Assembly: GCA_945957305.1 (NCBI GenBank)
Contig: CAMFLN010000199.1
Coordinates: 1 to 6,363 of the forward strand
DNA length: 6,363 nt
Origin: an uncultured Planctomycetaceae bacterium
GTDB lineage: Bacteria; Planctomycetota; Planctomycetia; Pirellulales; JACPPG01
Direction: 5' to 3'
The notes beneath the pieces were generated by a model that saw nothing but the letters and a program-made list of their open reading frames with translations, was not told the DNA's origin and did no database searches. Position 1 is the first letter of the stretch. Each line of letters starts with the position of its first letter. A program made the translations under genes and the position numbers. Shown in pieces: positions 1 through 6,256 of this stretch.

Positions 1-71
1 GTCAGAGCAGGAGTGCGGACCGGCGCTATACGCCACGGTCGCGTCCTGGCAAGAAGCTCCGCTCATCTGCC

Positions 72-100
72 GCATTCTTGACGTTCAGACCGTCGAATGC
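72..100 (-). terminator. Imperfect hairpin downstream of the transpeptidase gene
   Basis: Outer arms GCATTC (72-77) and GAATGC (95-100) are perfectly complementary. Inner arms GACG (80-83) and CGTC (91-94) extend the stem past a 2-nt bulge, giving about 10 pairs around a 7-nt loop. It lies 25 nt after the stop codon of the L,D-transpeptidase gene, where a transcript end would be expected. There is no T-run after it on the minus strand, so it is not a classical intrinsic terminator. It could be a 3' stabilising hairpin or chance. Nothing else is recognisable in positions 1-125. Confidence 0.3.
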
Positions 101-125
101 CAGAGAGCGAGGCTGAGAAATCGAA

Positions 126-1358
126 TTATCGGAGAATCCGCACGCGTGATTCGTTGGTCAGCATGTCGTAGACGTCTTCAATGTCTCGCGGCGCTAAGCG
201 GATGCATCCGCGACTGTCGGCCTGGCCAATGCTGGCCGGATCGTTCGTGCCATGAATGCCAAAATGCTCGTCGAGGCCGATCCAGTACTTACCCAGCGGA
301 TTGTTGGGATCGTTGGCATCGACAACGCGATCGGGCCCGTAATAGACGGGATTTTGCGTTTTGGTTTTTACGGTGAACTCGCCATCGGCCGCATTGTGGT
401 CGGCGCCGATGCCCACCGGGAAGCTGCCGGCGTAACGGCCGCCGAGCATGAGGGTCAACTGCCGCTTGTGCATGTTGATCGTGGCGTCAAACGGACCCTG
501 CACAACCTTCAGCTTCTCGCCCGGGGGCAGTTGATTGGGATCGGCGATGCCGTTGATCTTGGCCAGCAGCTGCCAGGGGACGCGATAGTGCTGCGCTAAA
601 CGATCAAGCGAGTCGCCGGGTTGCACTTCATAAGCCGGCAGCAACAGATGTTCGCGCGAGTAAATCACGGTGCCTGCCAGTTGATTGAGCAACAGCACCA
701 GCTCATGTTGTTCTTGCTCGGTTAGTCGAGGATCGTCGTACCAGCGCGACAACAACAGGAGAGCGGGATCGAGCCGCTGCTCGGCGAGCAACGCCTGCGC
801 CGCGGCCCTGTCGGTCGCGTAGTTACTCTCGGGCAGGCTCCCGCCGACCGGCGCCACACCGTCGCCCGCCGGCGGCGGAGCACCCATTTCGACAGGGGGC
901 GGAGCGGCCGCCGCGGGATCGTGGTAAGCCGCGCTGGGAGTGCCGGGGACTTCTTGAGCGGACGGTGGCAACTGCGCCGCGGGGTCAGCGACCGGCGGCA
1001 GGTTGTGGCTTGCATCGCTCGGTCCGACGCTCGGAGCGACAAACGGCGGCGCCGCCGCATCTTGATGCGCCGGTGTGGTGTTGAACTGCGGCGCTTCGGC
1101 CGCGGCCGCCGGCTGTGGTTGCACAACTTGCGGCATCGGCGGCTCGGTCACCGCAGCGGAACTTCCCGGAACGCTGGGAGGAGTTCCGCTCTGTGCGGGG
1201 TCGAACTGAGGCAACTCGATTTGTGGACCGTCGTGCCAATCTTCTGGCGTTGCGCCAGGGGGCGGTTCCACATCACGCGCACCCGTGAGCGCCACATAGA
1301 CGCCGTAGGACACGGCCGACAACACGGCAACGATGAGCAGTGTCTTAAAAGCCTGCAC
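126..1358 (-). CDS. Membrane-anchored LysM-domain L,D-transpeptidase (YkuD family)
   Basis: The predicted enzyme (410 aa from the start chosen here) acts outside the cytoplasmic membrane. YkuD-family L,D-transpeptidases use a cysteine to make 3-3 cross-links in peptidoglycan or to attach proteins or other acceptors to it. Seen in order: a hydrophobic segment at about residues 6-24 (membrane anchor or uncleaved signal); a Pro/Ala-rich low-complexity spacer at about 32-172; a helical stretch at about 180-240; one LysM domain at 243-286 (YxVQPGDSL at the start, IN in the middle, LPPGEKL near the end) for glycan binding; and a YkuD domain from about 289 to the C-terminus. The catalytic motif is complete: HGT at 369-371 and SRGCIRL at 382-388, with Cys385 as the nucleophile. 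The GTG start at 1358 is chosen because an AGGAGA Shine-Dalgarno lies 6 nt upstream and the anchor then begins directly. An ATG at 1484 would add 42 Arg-rich residues with no sign of being protein. It follows rarA on the same strand after 232 bp, so it probably has its own promoter. Confidence 0.93.
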   Translation of the reverse strand: MQAFKTLLIVAVLSAVSYGVYVALTGARDVEPPPGATPEDWHDGPQIELPQFDPAQSGTPPSVPGSSAAVTEPPMPQVVQPQPAAAAEAPQFNTTPAHQDAAAPPFVAPSVGPSDASHNLPPVADPAAQLPPSAQEVPGTPSAAYHDPAAAAPPPVEMGAPPPAGDGVAPVGGSLPESNYATDRAAAQALLAEQRLDPALLLLSRWYDDPRLTEQEQHELVLLLNQLAGTVIYSREHLLLPAYEVQPGDSLDRLAQHYRVPWQLLAKINGIADPNQLPPGEKLKVVQGPFDATINMHKRQLTLMLGGRYAGSFPVGIGADHNAADGEFTVKTKTQNPVYYGPDRVVDANDPNNPLGKYWIGLDEHFGIHGTNDPASIGQADSRGCIRLAPRDIEDVYDMLTNESRVRILR

Positions 1359-1364
1359 CGAAGT

Positions 1365-1370
1365 TCTCCT
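1365..1370 (-). promoter_or_regulatory. Shine-Dalgarno that sets the transpeptidase start
   Basis: The minus strand reads AGGAGA, then 6 nt (ACTTCG), then GTG at 1358-1356. This is a near-ideal ribosome binding site and the reason for preferring the GTG start over the ATG 126 nt upstream. Confidence 0.75.
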
Positions 1371-1394
1371 GAAATCCCGTTGTGGACCGCGGCG

Positions 1395-1408
1395 CGCGAT
1401 CGATCGCG
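1395..1408. repeat. 14-bp perfect palindrome in the transpeptidase leader
   Basis: CGCGATCGATCGCG is a perfect palindrome with no spacer, 37-50 bp upstream of the GTG start. It could be a protein-binding site near the promoter. Very CG-rich sequence with repeated CGATCG produces such palindromes by chance more often than average, so a function is only a possibility. Confidence 0.35.
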
Positions 1409-1495
1409 GCGGTTCAACAGTTTGCCCTCGACTATCGCCGATCCGCGCTGCAGCGAAGATTGCCCGCTCGCCTGGCACGGGCAAATTGCGGCAAG

Positions 1496-1529
1496 ATCAT
1501 AGGAGAAGTTTGCCATTGACGCTACGTCA
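1496..1529 (-). promoter_or_regulatory. Candidate transpeptidase promoter with overlapping inverted repeat
   Basis: On the minus strand TATGAT (1501-1496) matches the sigma-70 -10 consensus in 5 of 6 positions. No convincing -35 hexamer stands 16-18 bp upstream. Instead a perfect inverted repeat TGACG-CTA-CGTCA (1517-1529, plus-strand reading) covers roughly the -26 to -38 zone, where an activator or repressor could act. The predicted start of transcription would be near 1489, giving a leader of about 130 nt. This is inference from weak motifs in the only large gap upstream of the gene. Confidence 0.25.
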
Positions 1530-1582
1530 GCCGCAGCGCAATCCCCGGCAATTCGCGCGATTGATCAGCAGCCAGGCATTTT

Positions 1583-1604
1583 GCTAGCAGTCAATCGCTA
1601 GCAG
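1583..1604. repeat. Direct repeat GCTAGCAG flanking the rarA stop codon
   Basis: The 8-mer GCTAGCAG occurs at 1583-1590 and 1597-1604, on both sides of the TGA stop of rarA (1593-1591). Since GCTAGC is itself palindromic, the pair can also fold as a 6-bp stem with an 8-nt loop. No T-run follows on the minus strand, so a terminator role is doubtful. Confidence 0.3.
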
Positions 1605-2943
1605 GCTTGCGCTGTTTCCCTTCGCGCAGGCGGGCGCGAATCGTCTTCAATCGTGCCGCCAATTCGTTTTCGAAGCCTCGCGGCACCGGGCGATAGTATT
1701 CCCGCTCGATCCCTAAATAATCTTGCGCGGCCACACCTTCCGGCGCATCATGGGAGTATTGGTAACTTTCGCCATGCCCCAGCCGCTTGGCCCCGGGATA
1801 ATGACTGTCCTTTAAATGGACAGGCACGGGCAGCAGCCGCCCGGAAGAGACATCGGCCCGCGCCTCGCCAATGCCGATGGTCGCCGCGTTCGACTTTGGG
1901 GCGCAGGCCAAATACGTCACCGCCTGTGCCAACGGCAACTGACATTCGGGCAAGCCGACGAATTCCGTTGCTTGCATCGCCGCCACCGCTAGCGGCAGGG
2001 CGTGCGGATCAGCGTTCCCGATATCCTCGCTGGCCGCGATCACGATGCGACGAGCCAAGAACCGCACGTCCTCACCCGCTTCGAGCATTTGGGCCAGCCA
2101 ATAAAGAGCCGCGTCAGGATCGCTGCCGCGAATGCTTTTGATCAGGGCACTGGCCGCATCGTAGTGTGCATCCCCCTGCCGGTCATAAGCGATCGCTTTC
2201 CGCTGCACCGATTCCTCGGCCAAGGCGCGGGTAAAGACAAGCGGGCGTTCGTTGCTCGACAGCACCCCGATTTCCAGGGCCGACAGCGCGCGTCGCGCAT
2301 CGCCGTCACTGACTTCGGCCAGGAACTCGAGGGCGTCCTCTTCGAGCCTGACATTTTCATTCCCCAGCCCACGCTCTTTGTCCGCCAGTGCGCTGCGTAA
2401 GACTTGCTTGATATCGTCGTTTGACAGCGATTGGAACTGAAAGACCCGGCTGCGGCTGACCAGCGCGCTGTTGATGGCGAAAAACGGGTTTTGCGTCGTC
2501 GCGCCGACCAGGATCACAATCCCCTCTTCCACGTCGGGCAGCAGCACATCTTGCTGCGAACGGTTGAAGCGGTGAATCTCGTCGACGAAGAGCAGCGTCT
2601 TCTTGCGGTCGGCCGACAACCGGTCGCGAGCCCCTTCCAGCACTTCTCGCAATTCCTTCACGCCGCTGGTGACAGCATTCAGTTGAATGAATGCCGCTTT
2701 GCTTTCGGCAGCGAGCAAGCGGGCGAGGGTCGTTTTTCCGGTACCGGGAGGGCCATAGAAAATGACCGAACCGAGTCGATCGGCTTTGAGCAGTCGATTA
2801 AGCAGCTTGCCCTCGCCCAAGAATTGCTTCTGCCCGACAAACTCGGCCAAGGTCCGCGGCCGCATGCGCGCGGCGAGCGGTTGGGCATGGCGACGATTCT
2901 GCGCCTCGCCGGCATCAAATAAAGAAGGGCCGCTACGTGCCAT
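1591..2943 (-). CDS. rarA: Replication-associated recombination protein A (AAA+ ATPase RarA/MgsA)
   Basis: RarA (MgsA, homologue of eukaryotic WRNIP1/Mgs1) is a cytoplasmic clamp-loader-like AAA+ ATPase that acts at stalled replication forks and single-stranded DNA gaps, linked to recombination and DNA polymerase handling. The 450-aa length is typical of the family. Motifs seen: an N-terminal LAARMRPRTLAEFVGQ segment (about 23-38); Walker A GPPGTGKTT (64-72); Walker B LLFVDEIHRFN (117-127); sensor 1 GATTQNPFF (147-155); the SRSRVF segment (163-168) near the expected arginine finger; and sensor 2 GDARRALSALE (214-224). The C-terminal half carries the family's oligomerisation region (YWLAQMLEAGEDVRFLARR, then IASEDIG-like and GYxYxHD-like blocks). 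No catalytic residue appears missing. The ATG at 2943 begins a normal family N-terminus; its ribosome site is weak (AAAGGG about 10 nt upstream, partly inside a small hairpin). The gene stands alone, 151 bp after the response-regulator gene, with its own likely promoter. Confidence 0.97.
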   Translation of the reverse strand: MARSGPSLFDAGEAQNRRHAQPLAARMRPRTLAEFVGQKQFLGEGKLLNRLLKADRLGSVIFYGPPGTGKTTLARLLAAESKAAFIQLNAVTSGVKELREVLEGARDRLSADRKKTLLFVDEIHRFNRSQQDVLLPDVEEGIVILVGATTQNPFFAINSALVSRSRVFQFQSLSNDDIKQVLRSALADKERGLGNENVRLEEDALEFLAEVSDGDARRALSALEIGVLSSNERPLVFTRALAEESVQRKAIAYDRQGDAHYDAASALIKSIRGSDPDAALYWLAQMLEAGEDVRFLARRIVIAASEDIGNADPHALPLAVAAMQATEFVGLPECQLPLAQAVTYLACAPKSNAATIGIGEARADVSSGRLLPVPVHLKDSHYPGAKRLGHGESYQYSHDAPEGVAAQDYLGIEREYYRPVPRGFENELAARLKTIRARLREGKQRKPASD

Positions 2944-2944
2944 C

Positions 2945-2959
2945 GGGTGCTAACCCTTT
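2945..2959 (-). promoter_or_regulatory. Small hairpin over the weak rarA ribosome binding site
   Basis: Minus-strand GGGT (2956-2953) and ACCC (2948-2945) can pair around a TAGC loop, ending one base before the ATG. The GGG of the only Shine-Dalgarno-like sequence (AAAGGG, 2959-2954) lies in the stem. The stem is just 4 bp, so any effect on translation would be mild. Confidence 0.25.
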
Positions 2960-2988
2960 CAATTCACAAACAAGGAAGTCACTCGCGA

Positions 2989-3017
2989 ATTATACGCGCT
3001 TCAGCCTCGTCGGTCGC
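2989..3017 (-). promoter_or_regulatory. Likely sigma-70-type promoter of rarA
   Basis: The minus strand carries a perfect TATAAT -10 box at 2994-2989. Exactly 17 bp upstream is GCGACC (3017-3012), which matches the -35 consensus TTGACA in only three central positions. Transcription would start near 2982, giving a leader of about 39 nt before the rarA ATG. The perfect -10 in otherwise GC-rich DNA and its position in the intergenic gap make this the best promoter candidate in the window. Confidence 0.5.
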
Positions 3018-3094
3018 GTTGCACGATTTTCAACATCCGGCCGCATCGGACCGCCCTCCGTGTCGAATGGACCACATTGACCTAGCGCTGCCGC

Positions 3095-4501
3095 TTAAAA
3101 AGTTTCGTCGCGGGAATCGAGACCGTATCCGCGAATCTTGTCAAACAGCTGACGCCGGCTGATGCCCAGTGCCTTGGCTGCTTTGGTCCGGTTCCAGTCG
3201 TTGTGCTCCAACGCCTGCTCCAGAACCCGGCGCTCGGTTTCGGCCATAATTTCCTTGAGCGACAGGTCCGCCGGATGCGCGTGACGAGTGTCGGCGGAAT
3301 TCTCTGTCGTATGACGGCCGGGAATTTGCAGATCGTCGGCCAGGATCACGCGTCCCCGCGTCAACGTCGCCGCCCTGGCGAGCACGTTTTGCAGCTCACG
3401 AACATTGCCGGGCCACGGCTGCTCGACCAGAAGTTTGCACGCTTCGGGCGAGAGGGTCAGCTGCGGCCAGTCGTATTTGCGGGACAGACGATGGACAAAA
3501 TGCTCGGCGAGCAGCGGTATATCGTCCCGACGCTCGCGCAGCGGAGGCAATAGGATCGAAACGACGTTGAGCCGATAAAGCAGATCTTCGCGAAAAGTAC
3601 GGTCCGCAACCATCGCATCTAGATCTTGATGCGTGGCAGAAATCACGCGCACATCAACCGTCAGCGACTGGCTATCCCCCACACGCTCGAATTGCCCGGT
3701 CTGCAGCACGCGCAGCAGCTTTGCCTGCAGGTCGATGTTCAAATCACCAATTTCATCCAGAAACAACGTCCCTTGGTGTGCTTGTTCAAAGCGCCCTATG
3801 CGGCGCGTCACCGCGCCGGTGAAGGCCCCGCGTTCGTGGCCGAACAATTCACTCTCCAAGAGCATTGGGCTGAGGGCGGCGCAGTTGACTTTGACAAACG
3901 GTTGCCCGGCGCGCGCCGAGTTGCGATGAATCGCGCTGGCGACCAGTTCCTTACCGGTGCCACTCTCGCCCAGGATCAGCACCGACTCACTGGTCGCAGC
4001 GATCCGTCCGATCGATTTGAAGACCTGCAACATGGCAGGCGTGCCGCCAATCAATTCTTCGTCACGCTCTGTCTCGGGCAAGATCGGCCGCGCTGCCAAT
4101 GACTGGAGCTGGGCAACCAGCGCCTGCTGTTTCAGCGCGCGGCGCACAGTGAACAGTACCTCGTCAAGATCGAACGGCTTGGTGATGTAATCGAACGCAC
4201 CCAACTTCATAGCCTCGATCGCGGCCTGGCTACCGCCAAAGGCGGTGATGACGATGATGGGCGTTTCTTCCAGGTGGTCCTCGAATTGCCGTAGCAGCTC
4301 TAGCCCGGTTCGTCCTGGCATTTTGAGGTCCAACAGCGCCGCGTCGATCGCCTGGCCCGCAAGCACATCGGCGGCCTGTCGCCCGTCGCAGGCTTCGATC
4401 ACTTGATAACCCTCGGAGCGCAAGAGCACCGCCAGGTTTGAGCGAATCGTCGCGTCGTCGTCGGCCACCAGGATGGTGGCGCCGACAGCCTTTTTGCTCA
4501 T
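3095..4501 (-). CDS. Sigma-54-dependent two-component response regulator (NtrC/AtoC/ZraR type)
   Basis: This is a cytoplasmic transcription activator. Phosphorylation by the kinase encoded just upstream should trigger ATP-driven opening of sigma-54 promoters. The 468 aa contain three expected parts. The receiver domain (about 8-125) has acidic pocket DDD (14-16), phospho-acceptor Asp58 in LLDLKMPG, Thr86 and Lys108. The AAA+ domain (about 150-385) has Walker A GESGTGKE (178-185), the sigma-54 contact loop GAFTGA intact (225-230), Walker B TLFLDE (245-250), arginine-finger region LRERRDDIP (321-329) and WPGNVREL (363-370). A C-terminal Fis-type helix-turn-helix lies at about 416-461 (NRTKAAKALGISRRQLFDKI). 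The ATG at 4501 is preferred: GGAAGAG lies 6 nt upstream and the ATG is 2 nt after the kinase stop. A TTG at 4507 is possible but would touch that Shine-Dalgarno. The intact GAFTGA loop argues that it truly works with sigma-54. Target genes are unknown; the divergent gene at 6317 is the first candidate. Confidence 0.96.
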   Translation of the reverse strand: MSKKAVGATILVADDDATIRSNLAVLLRSEGYQVIEACDGRQAADVLAGQAIDAALLDLKMPGRTGLELLRQFEDHLEETPIIVITAFGGSQAAIEAMKLGAFDYITKPFDLDEVLFTVRRALKQQALVAQLQSLAARPILPETERDEELIGGTPAMLQVFKSIGRIAATSESVLILGESGTGKELVASAIHRNSARAGQPFVKVNCAALSPMLLESELFGHERGAFTGAVTRRIGRFEQAHQGTLFLDEIGDLNIDLQAKLLRVLQTGQFERVGDSQSLTVDVRVISATHQDLDAMVADRTFREDLLYRLNVVSILLPPLRERRDDIPLLAEHFVHRLSRKYDWPQLTLSPEACKLLVEQPWPGNVRELQNVLARAATLTRGRVILADDLQIPGRHTTENSADTRHAHPADLSLKEIMAETERRVLEQALEHNDWNRTKAAKALGISRRQLFDKIRGYGLDSRDETF

Positions 4502-4503
4502 TG

Positions 4504-5916
4504 TCAACTCTTCCGCAGCGGTAGGGTGACTCGAAACACGCTGCCAGCTTTTGTACCAGCCAAGAACTCGATAGCGCCGCCATGCTGCAGGACGATCTCA
4601 CGGCAAAGTGCCAAACCTAGACCGGTCCCCATCGGCCGGGTCGTGAAAAAAGGTTCGAACAGCCGGGGCCGATCTTCGGGCGGCACACCGCGGCCCGAGT
4701 CACGCACTTCGATCGATCCCTGCGTGGCGTCCGGCGACCGGCAACTGCTCAGAACCAGCTCCCCGCCCGTGGGCATGGCTTGCAGCGCGTTTTGCAGCAA
4801 ATTGATGAACACCTGTCGCAAACCCGTGGGAGAACCTGCGACCGGGAATTCTAGCGGGGAGAGTTGCCAGTGCAGCGTCACGTTTTGTTGCGCGGCTTGC
4901 GCGGCGATCATAGCAACGGTTTCGCGCAATAGCTGGTGCGTCTCGAGGGGCTGCCGCTCGGCATGGTCAGCGCGGGAGAAGTACAGCAGTTGCGTGACGG
5001 TTTGATTCAATTGATCGACTGCCGCCACGACGGCTTGCAACGATTGCGGCGTGCGAGTTTGCTCCGGCAGTCGGTCCCACAGTTGAACCGTCGAGCGAAT
5101 GGCCGCTAGTGGATTGCGGACTTCGTGTGCGACACCGGCGAGCAGCTTGCCCAAGGCGGCGAGATGTTCTGATCGGCGAAGTTCGTCTCTCAACCGCGCC
5201 TCCTGTTGCCGCTGTGCGTGCAAGGTGCGACCGAGATTGATGAGCAATACTGCCGCCAACGCCAATCCGCCGATAGCCATGGCCGTCGACGCCTGATAGC
5301 GACGCACCTGATTGCCGAGCTGCCGTGGATCGACCAGGCGATACATCAGCCAAGTCGCCAGGCGTGCCGGTCGCGCGCTTCCTACAGGTTCTGTCAAAAT
5401 CATGACGCGACTGGCTTCGACATCGCGCACCGAAAGCCGCGTCTCGCCCGGGGGGCTGCTCAAGCTCTCGCGCGCTTGCAAGCGAATGTATGGAGCTTCC
5501 AGCGGAGGCGGGTCGGATTTATCTCGCTCGCGTGGCGGATGGGCTCGGCTTGGAAACGCATAGCCGAGGAAACGATCGAGACGATCATCCGCGTAGAACC
5601 CCCCCTCGATATCAGGAAAGTCACGCAAGATACGCTCCGTCACTTCGCCCAGCTCGCGGTTCAGCTGGTGCACAGCGTCCTCGGATTCGGGCGGGAAGCC
5701 AGCGAAGCTGTGTGCCGCGCTCGTCATCTGCCGGCTGGCCGCTGTGAGTTGCTCGCGCACGTCTCGCTCCCGTTCCGGGCTGCTGCGGGTCACGATCACG
5801 TCGAAGGCCAACAGCGCGAGCGAACCGGCGACGACGATCGCCAGCACCGCGACCTGAATCGGCACGGACCACGAATTCTTGAGCGCAATAGGACTCACTA
5901 TGACACCGCTCTGCAT
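4504..5916 (-). CDS. Membrane sensor histidine kinase (AtoS/ZraS-like), partner of the sigma-54 regulator
   Basis: This is an inner-membrane kinase that senses a signal outside the membrane, autophosphorylates on histidine and passes phosphate to Asp58 of the downstream regulator. From the ATG at 5916 it is 470 aa. Seen: membrane segment 1 (about 18-42); an extracytoplasmic sensor region of about 165 residues (44-208), which I cannot assign to a named domain; membrane segment 2 (about 209-228); a short coiled linker (230-250); the HisKA domain with H-box HEVRNPLAAI, phospho-acceptor His264; and the HATPase_c domain with N-box INLLQNALQAM (Asn372, Asn376), G1 DSGRG (406-410), F-box EPFFTT (421-426) and G2 GTGLGLAL (430-437). 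All catalytic boxes are intact. The start is uncertain: ATG 5958 (14 residues longer) or GTG 5898 (6 residues shorter) are alternatives, none with a good Shine-Dalgarno. The frame stays open to 6165, but the added Arg/Pro-rich sequence does not look like protein. No PAS or HAMP domain is evident. Confidence 0.93.
   Translation of the reverse strand: MQSGVIVSPIALKNSWSVPIQVAVLAIVVAGSLALLAFDVIVTRSSPERERDVREQLTAASRQMTSAAHSFAGFPPESEDAVHQLNRELGEVTERILRDFPDIEGGFYADDRLDRFLGYAFPSRAHPPRERDKSDPPPLEAPYIRLQARESLSSPPGETRLSVRDVEASRVMILTEPVGSARPARLATWLMYRLVDPRQLGNQVRRYQASTAMAIGGLALAAVLLINLGRTLHAQRQQEARLRDELRRSEHLAALGKLLAGVAHEVRNPLAAIRSTVQLWDRLPEQTRTPQSLQAVVAAVDQLNQTVTQLLYFSRADHAERQPLETHQLLRETVAMIAAQAAQQNVTLHWQLSPLEFPVAGSPTGLRQVFINLLQNALQAMPTGGELVLSSCRSPDATQGSIEVRDSGRGVPPEDRPRLFEPFFTTRPMGTGLGLALCREIVLQHGGAIEFLAGTKAGSVFRVTLPLRKS
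4508..4514 (-). promoter_or_regulatory. Ribosome binding site of the response regulator inside the kinase gene
   Basis: Minus-strand GGAAGAG sits within the last codons of the kinase gene, followed by 6 nt that include the kinase stop TGA, then ATG at 4501. This arrangement favours translational coupling and decides for ATG 4501 over TTG 4507. Confidence 0.6.
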
Positions 5917-6003
5917 CGACTGACAACATCCCGACTTGGCGAGGACTTCAAATACCATACCACGGCGTAAACCAGGAGTTTTGGCCCAGCGACGCGCTAA
6001 GTT

Positions 6004-6021
6004 TGGGCAGGAATCTGCCCA
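6004..6021. promoter_or_regulatory. Perfect inverted repeat, candidate binding site of the sigma-54 activator
   Basis: TGGGCAG (6004-6010), spacer GAAT, then CTGCCCA (6015-6021) form a perfect 7+7 bp dyad of 18 bp. This size and form are typical of sites bound by dimeric Fis-type helix-turn-helix domains of NtrC-family activators. It lies 88 bp upstream of the kinase start and about 230 bp upstream of the predicted transcription start of the plus-strand gene, so it could serve either side. As RNA it would also fold as a tight hairpin. Confidence 0.45.
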
Positions 6022-6037
6022 GCGCACCGGGGGATTT

Positions 6038-6044
6038 CTGCCCA
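6038..6044. repeat. Additional CTGCCCA half-site
   Basis: CTGCCCA recurs exactly 23 bp after the right arm of the dyad, preceded in both cases by similar bases (GGAAT and GGATTT). A further related CCCAGCG element occurs at 5985-5991 and 6018-6024. Spacing of about two helical turns puts the two CTGCCCA copies on nearly the same face of the DNA, as in a tandem activator site. Confidence 0.35.
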
Positions 6045-6220
6045 CTTTCGCCCCGGCGCTATCAAGTCGGGAAAGCAGTTTCGACGGCGGCGGAAAAAGC
6101 CGAGCGCCTGTTGGAAATAACTTTGTCCTCAGCCAACTGCCGGCGGCAACTCGCTTTCGAATCAAAGAACTCTGTTAACTCCATTGAGGTGCAGGCAGCC
6201 TTGGTCGCGTTCACGCTGCT

Positions 6221-6238
6221 TTGGCATTCAGTTCGCTT
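6221..6238 (+). promoter_or_regulatory. Candidate sigma-54 (-24/-12) promoter for the plus-strand gene
   Basis: TTGGCATTCAGTTCGCTT has GG at 6223-6224 and GC at 6235-6236 with exactly 10 bp between, the invariant spacing of sigma-54 promoters, and TTGGCA matches the -24 block. The -12 block is TTCGC instead of TTTGC/TTGC, so the match is incomplete. Transcription would start near 6248, leaving a leader of about 69 nt. A poorer GG-N10-GC (6203-6216) lies 20 bp upstream. Such minimal patterns are common by chance in GC-rich DNA; the nearby activator gene raises the likelihood. Confidence 0.4.
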
Positions 6239-6256
6239 AAGGCGAAGTGACGTTAA

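Noticed and set aside
1434..1500. 22-codon minus-strand frame beginning at ATG 1500, possible leader peptide of the transpeptidase gene
   Set aside because: No ribosome site precedes it and its composition gives no regulatory clue; the ATG overlaps the candidate -10 box.
921..1502. Plus-strand open frame of 193 codons opposite the transpeptidase spacer
   Set aside because: It is Arg-rich, antisense to a repetitive Pro/Ala-coding region and crosses the real gene's start region; typical shadow frame.
2431..2922. Plus-strand open frame of 163 codons opposite rarA
   Set aside because: It is antisense to the Walker A/B region of an intact rarA and shows no family motif.
4508..4601. Possible frameshift or fusion between kinase and regulator, because frames overlap at their junction
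   Set aside because: The kinase ends properly after its last conserved block (VFRVTLPL) and the regulator starts 2 nt later with a full receiver domain; this is ordinary coupling.
5206..5970. Plus-strand open frame of 254 codons opposite the histidine kinase
   Set aside because: It is antisense to a kinase with all catalytic boxes intact, has no recognisable motif and has no ribosome site; long antisense frames are common in GC-rich genes.
5917..6165. N-terminal extension of the kinase to 6165
   Set aside because: The added 83 residues are Arg/Pro-rich, precede the first membrane segment without purpose and contain the TGCCCA dyad, so this is better read as regulatory DNA.
6195..6220. GCAGC...GCTGC inverted repeat upstream of the sigma-54-like element
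   Set aside because: The stem is only 5 bp with a 15-nt loop and no second copy; expected by chance in this composition.
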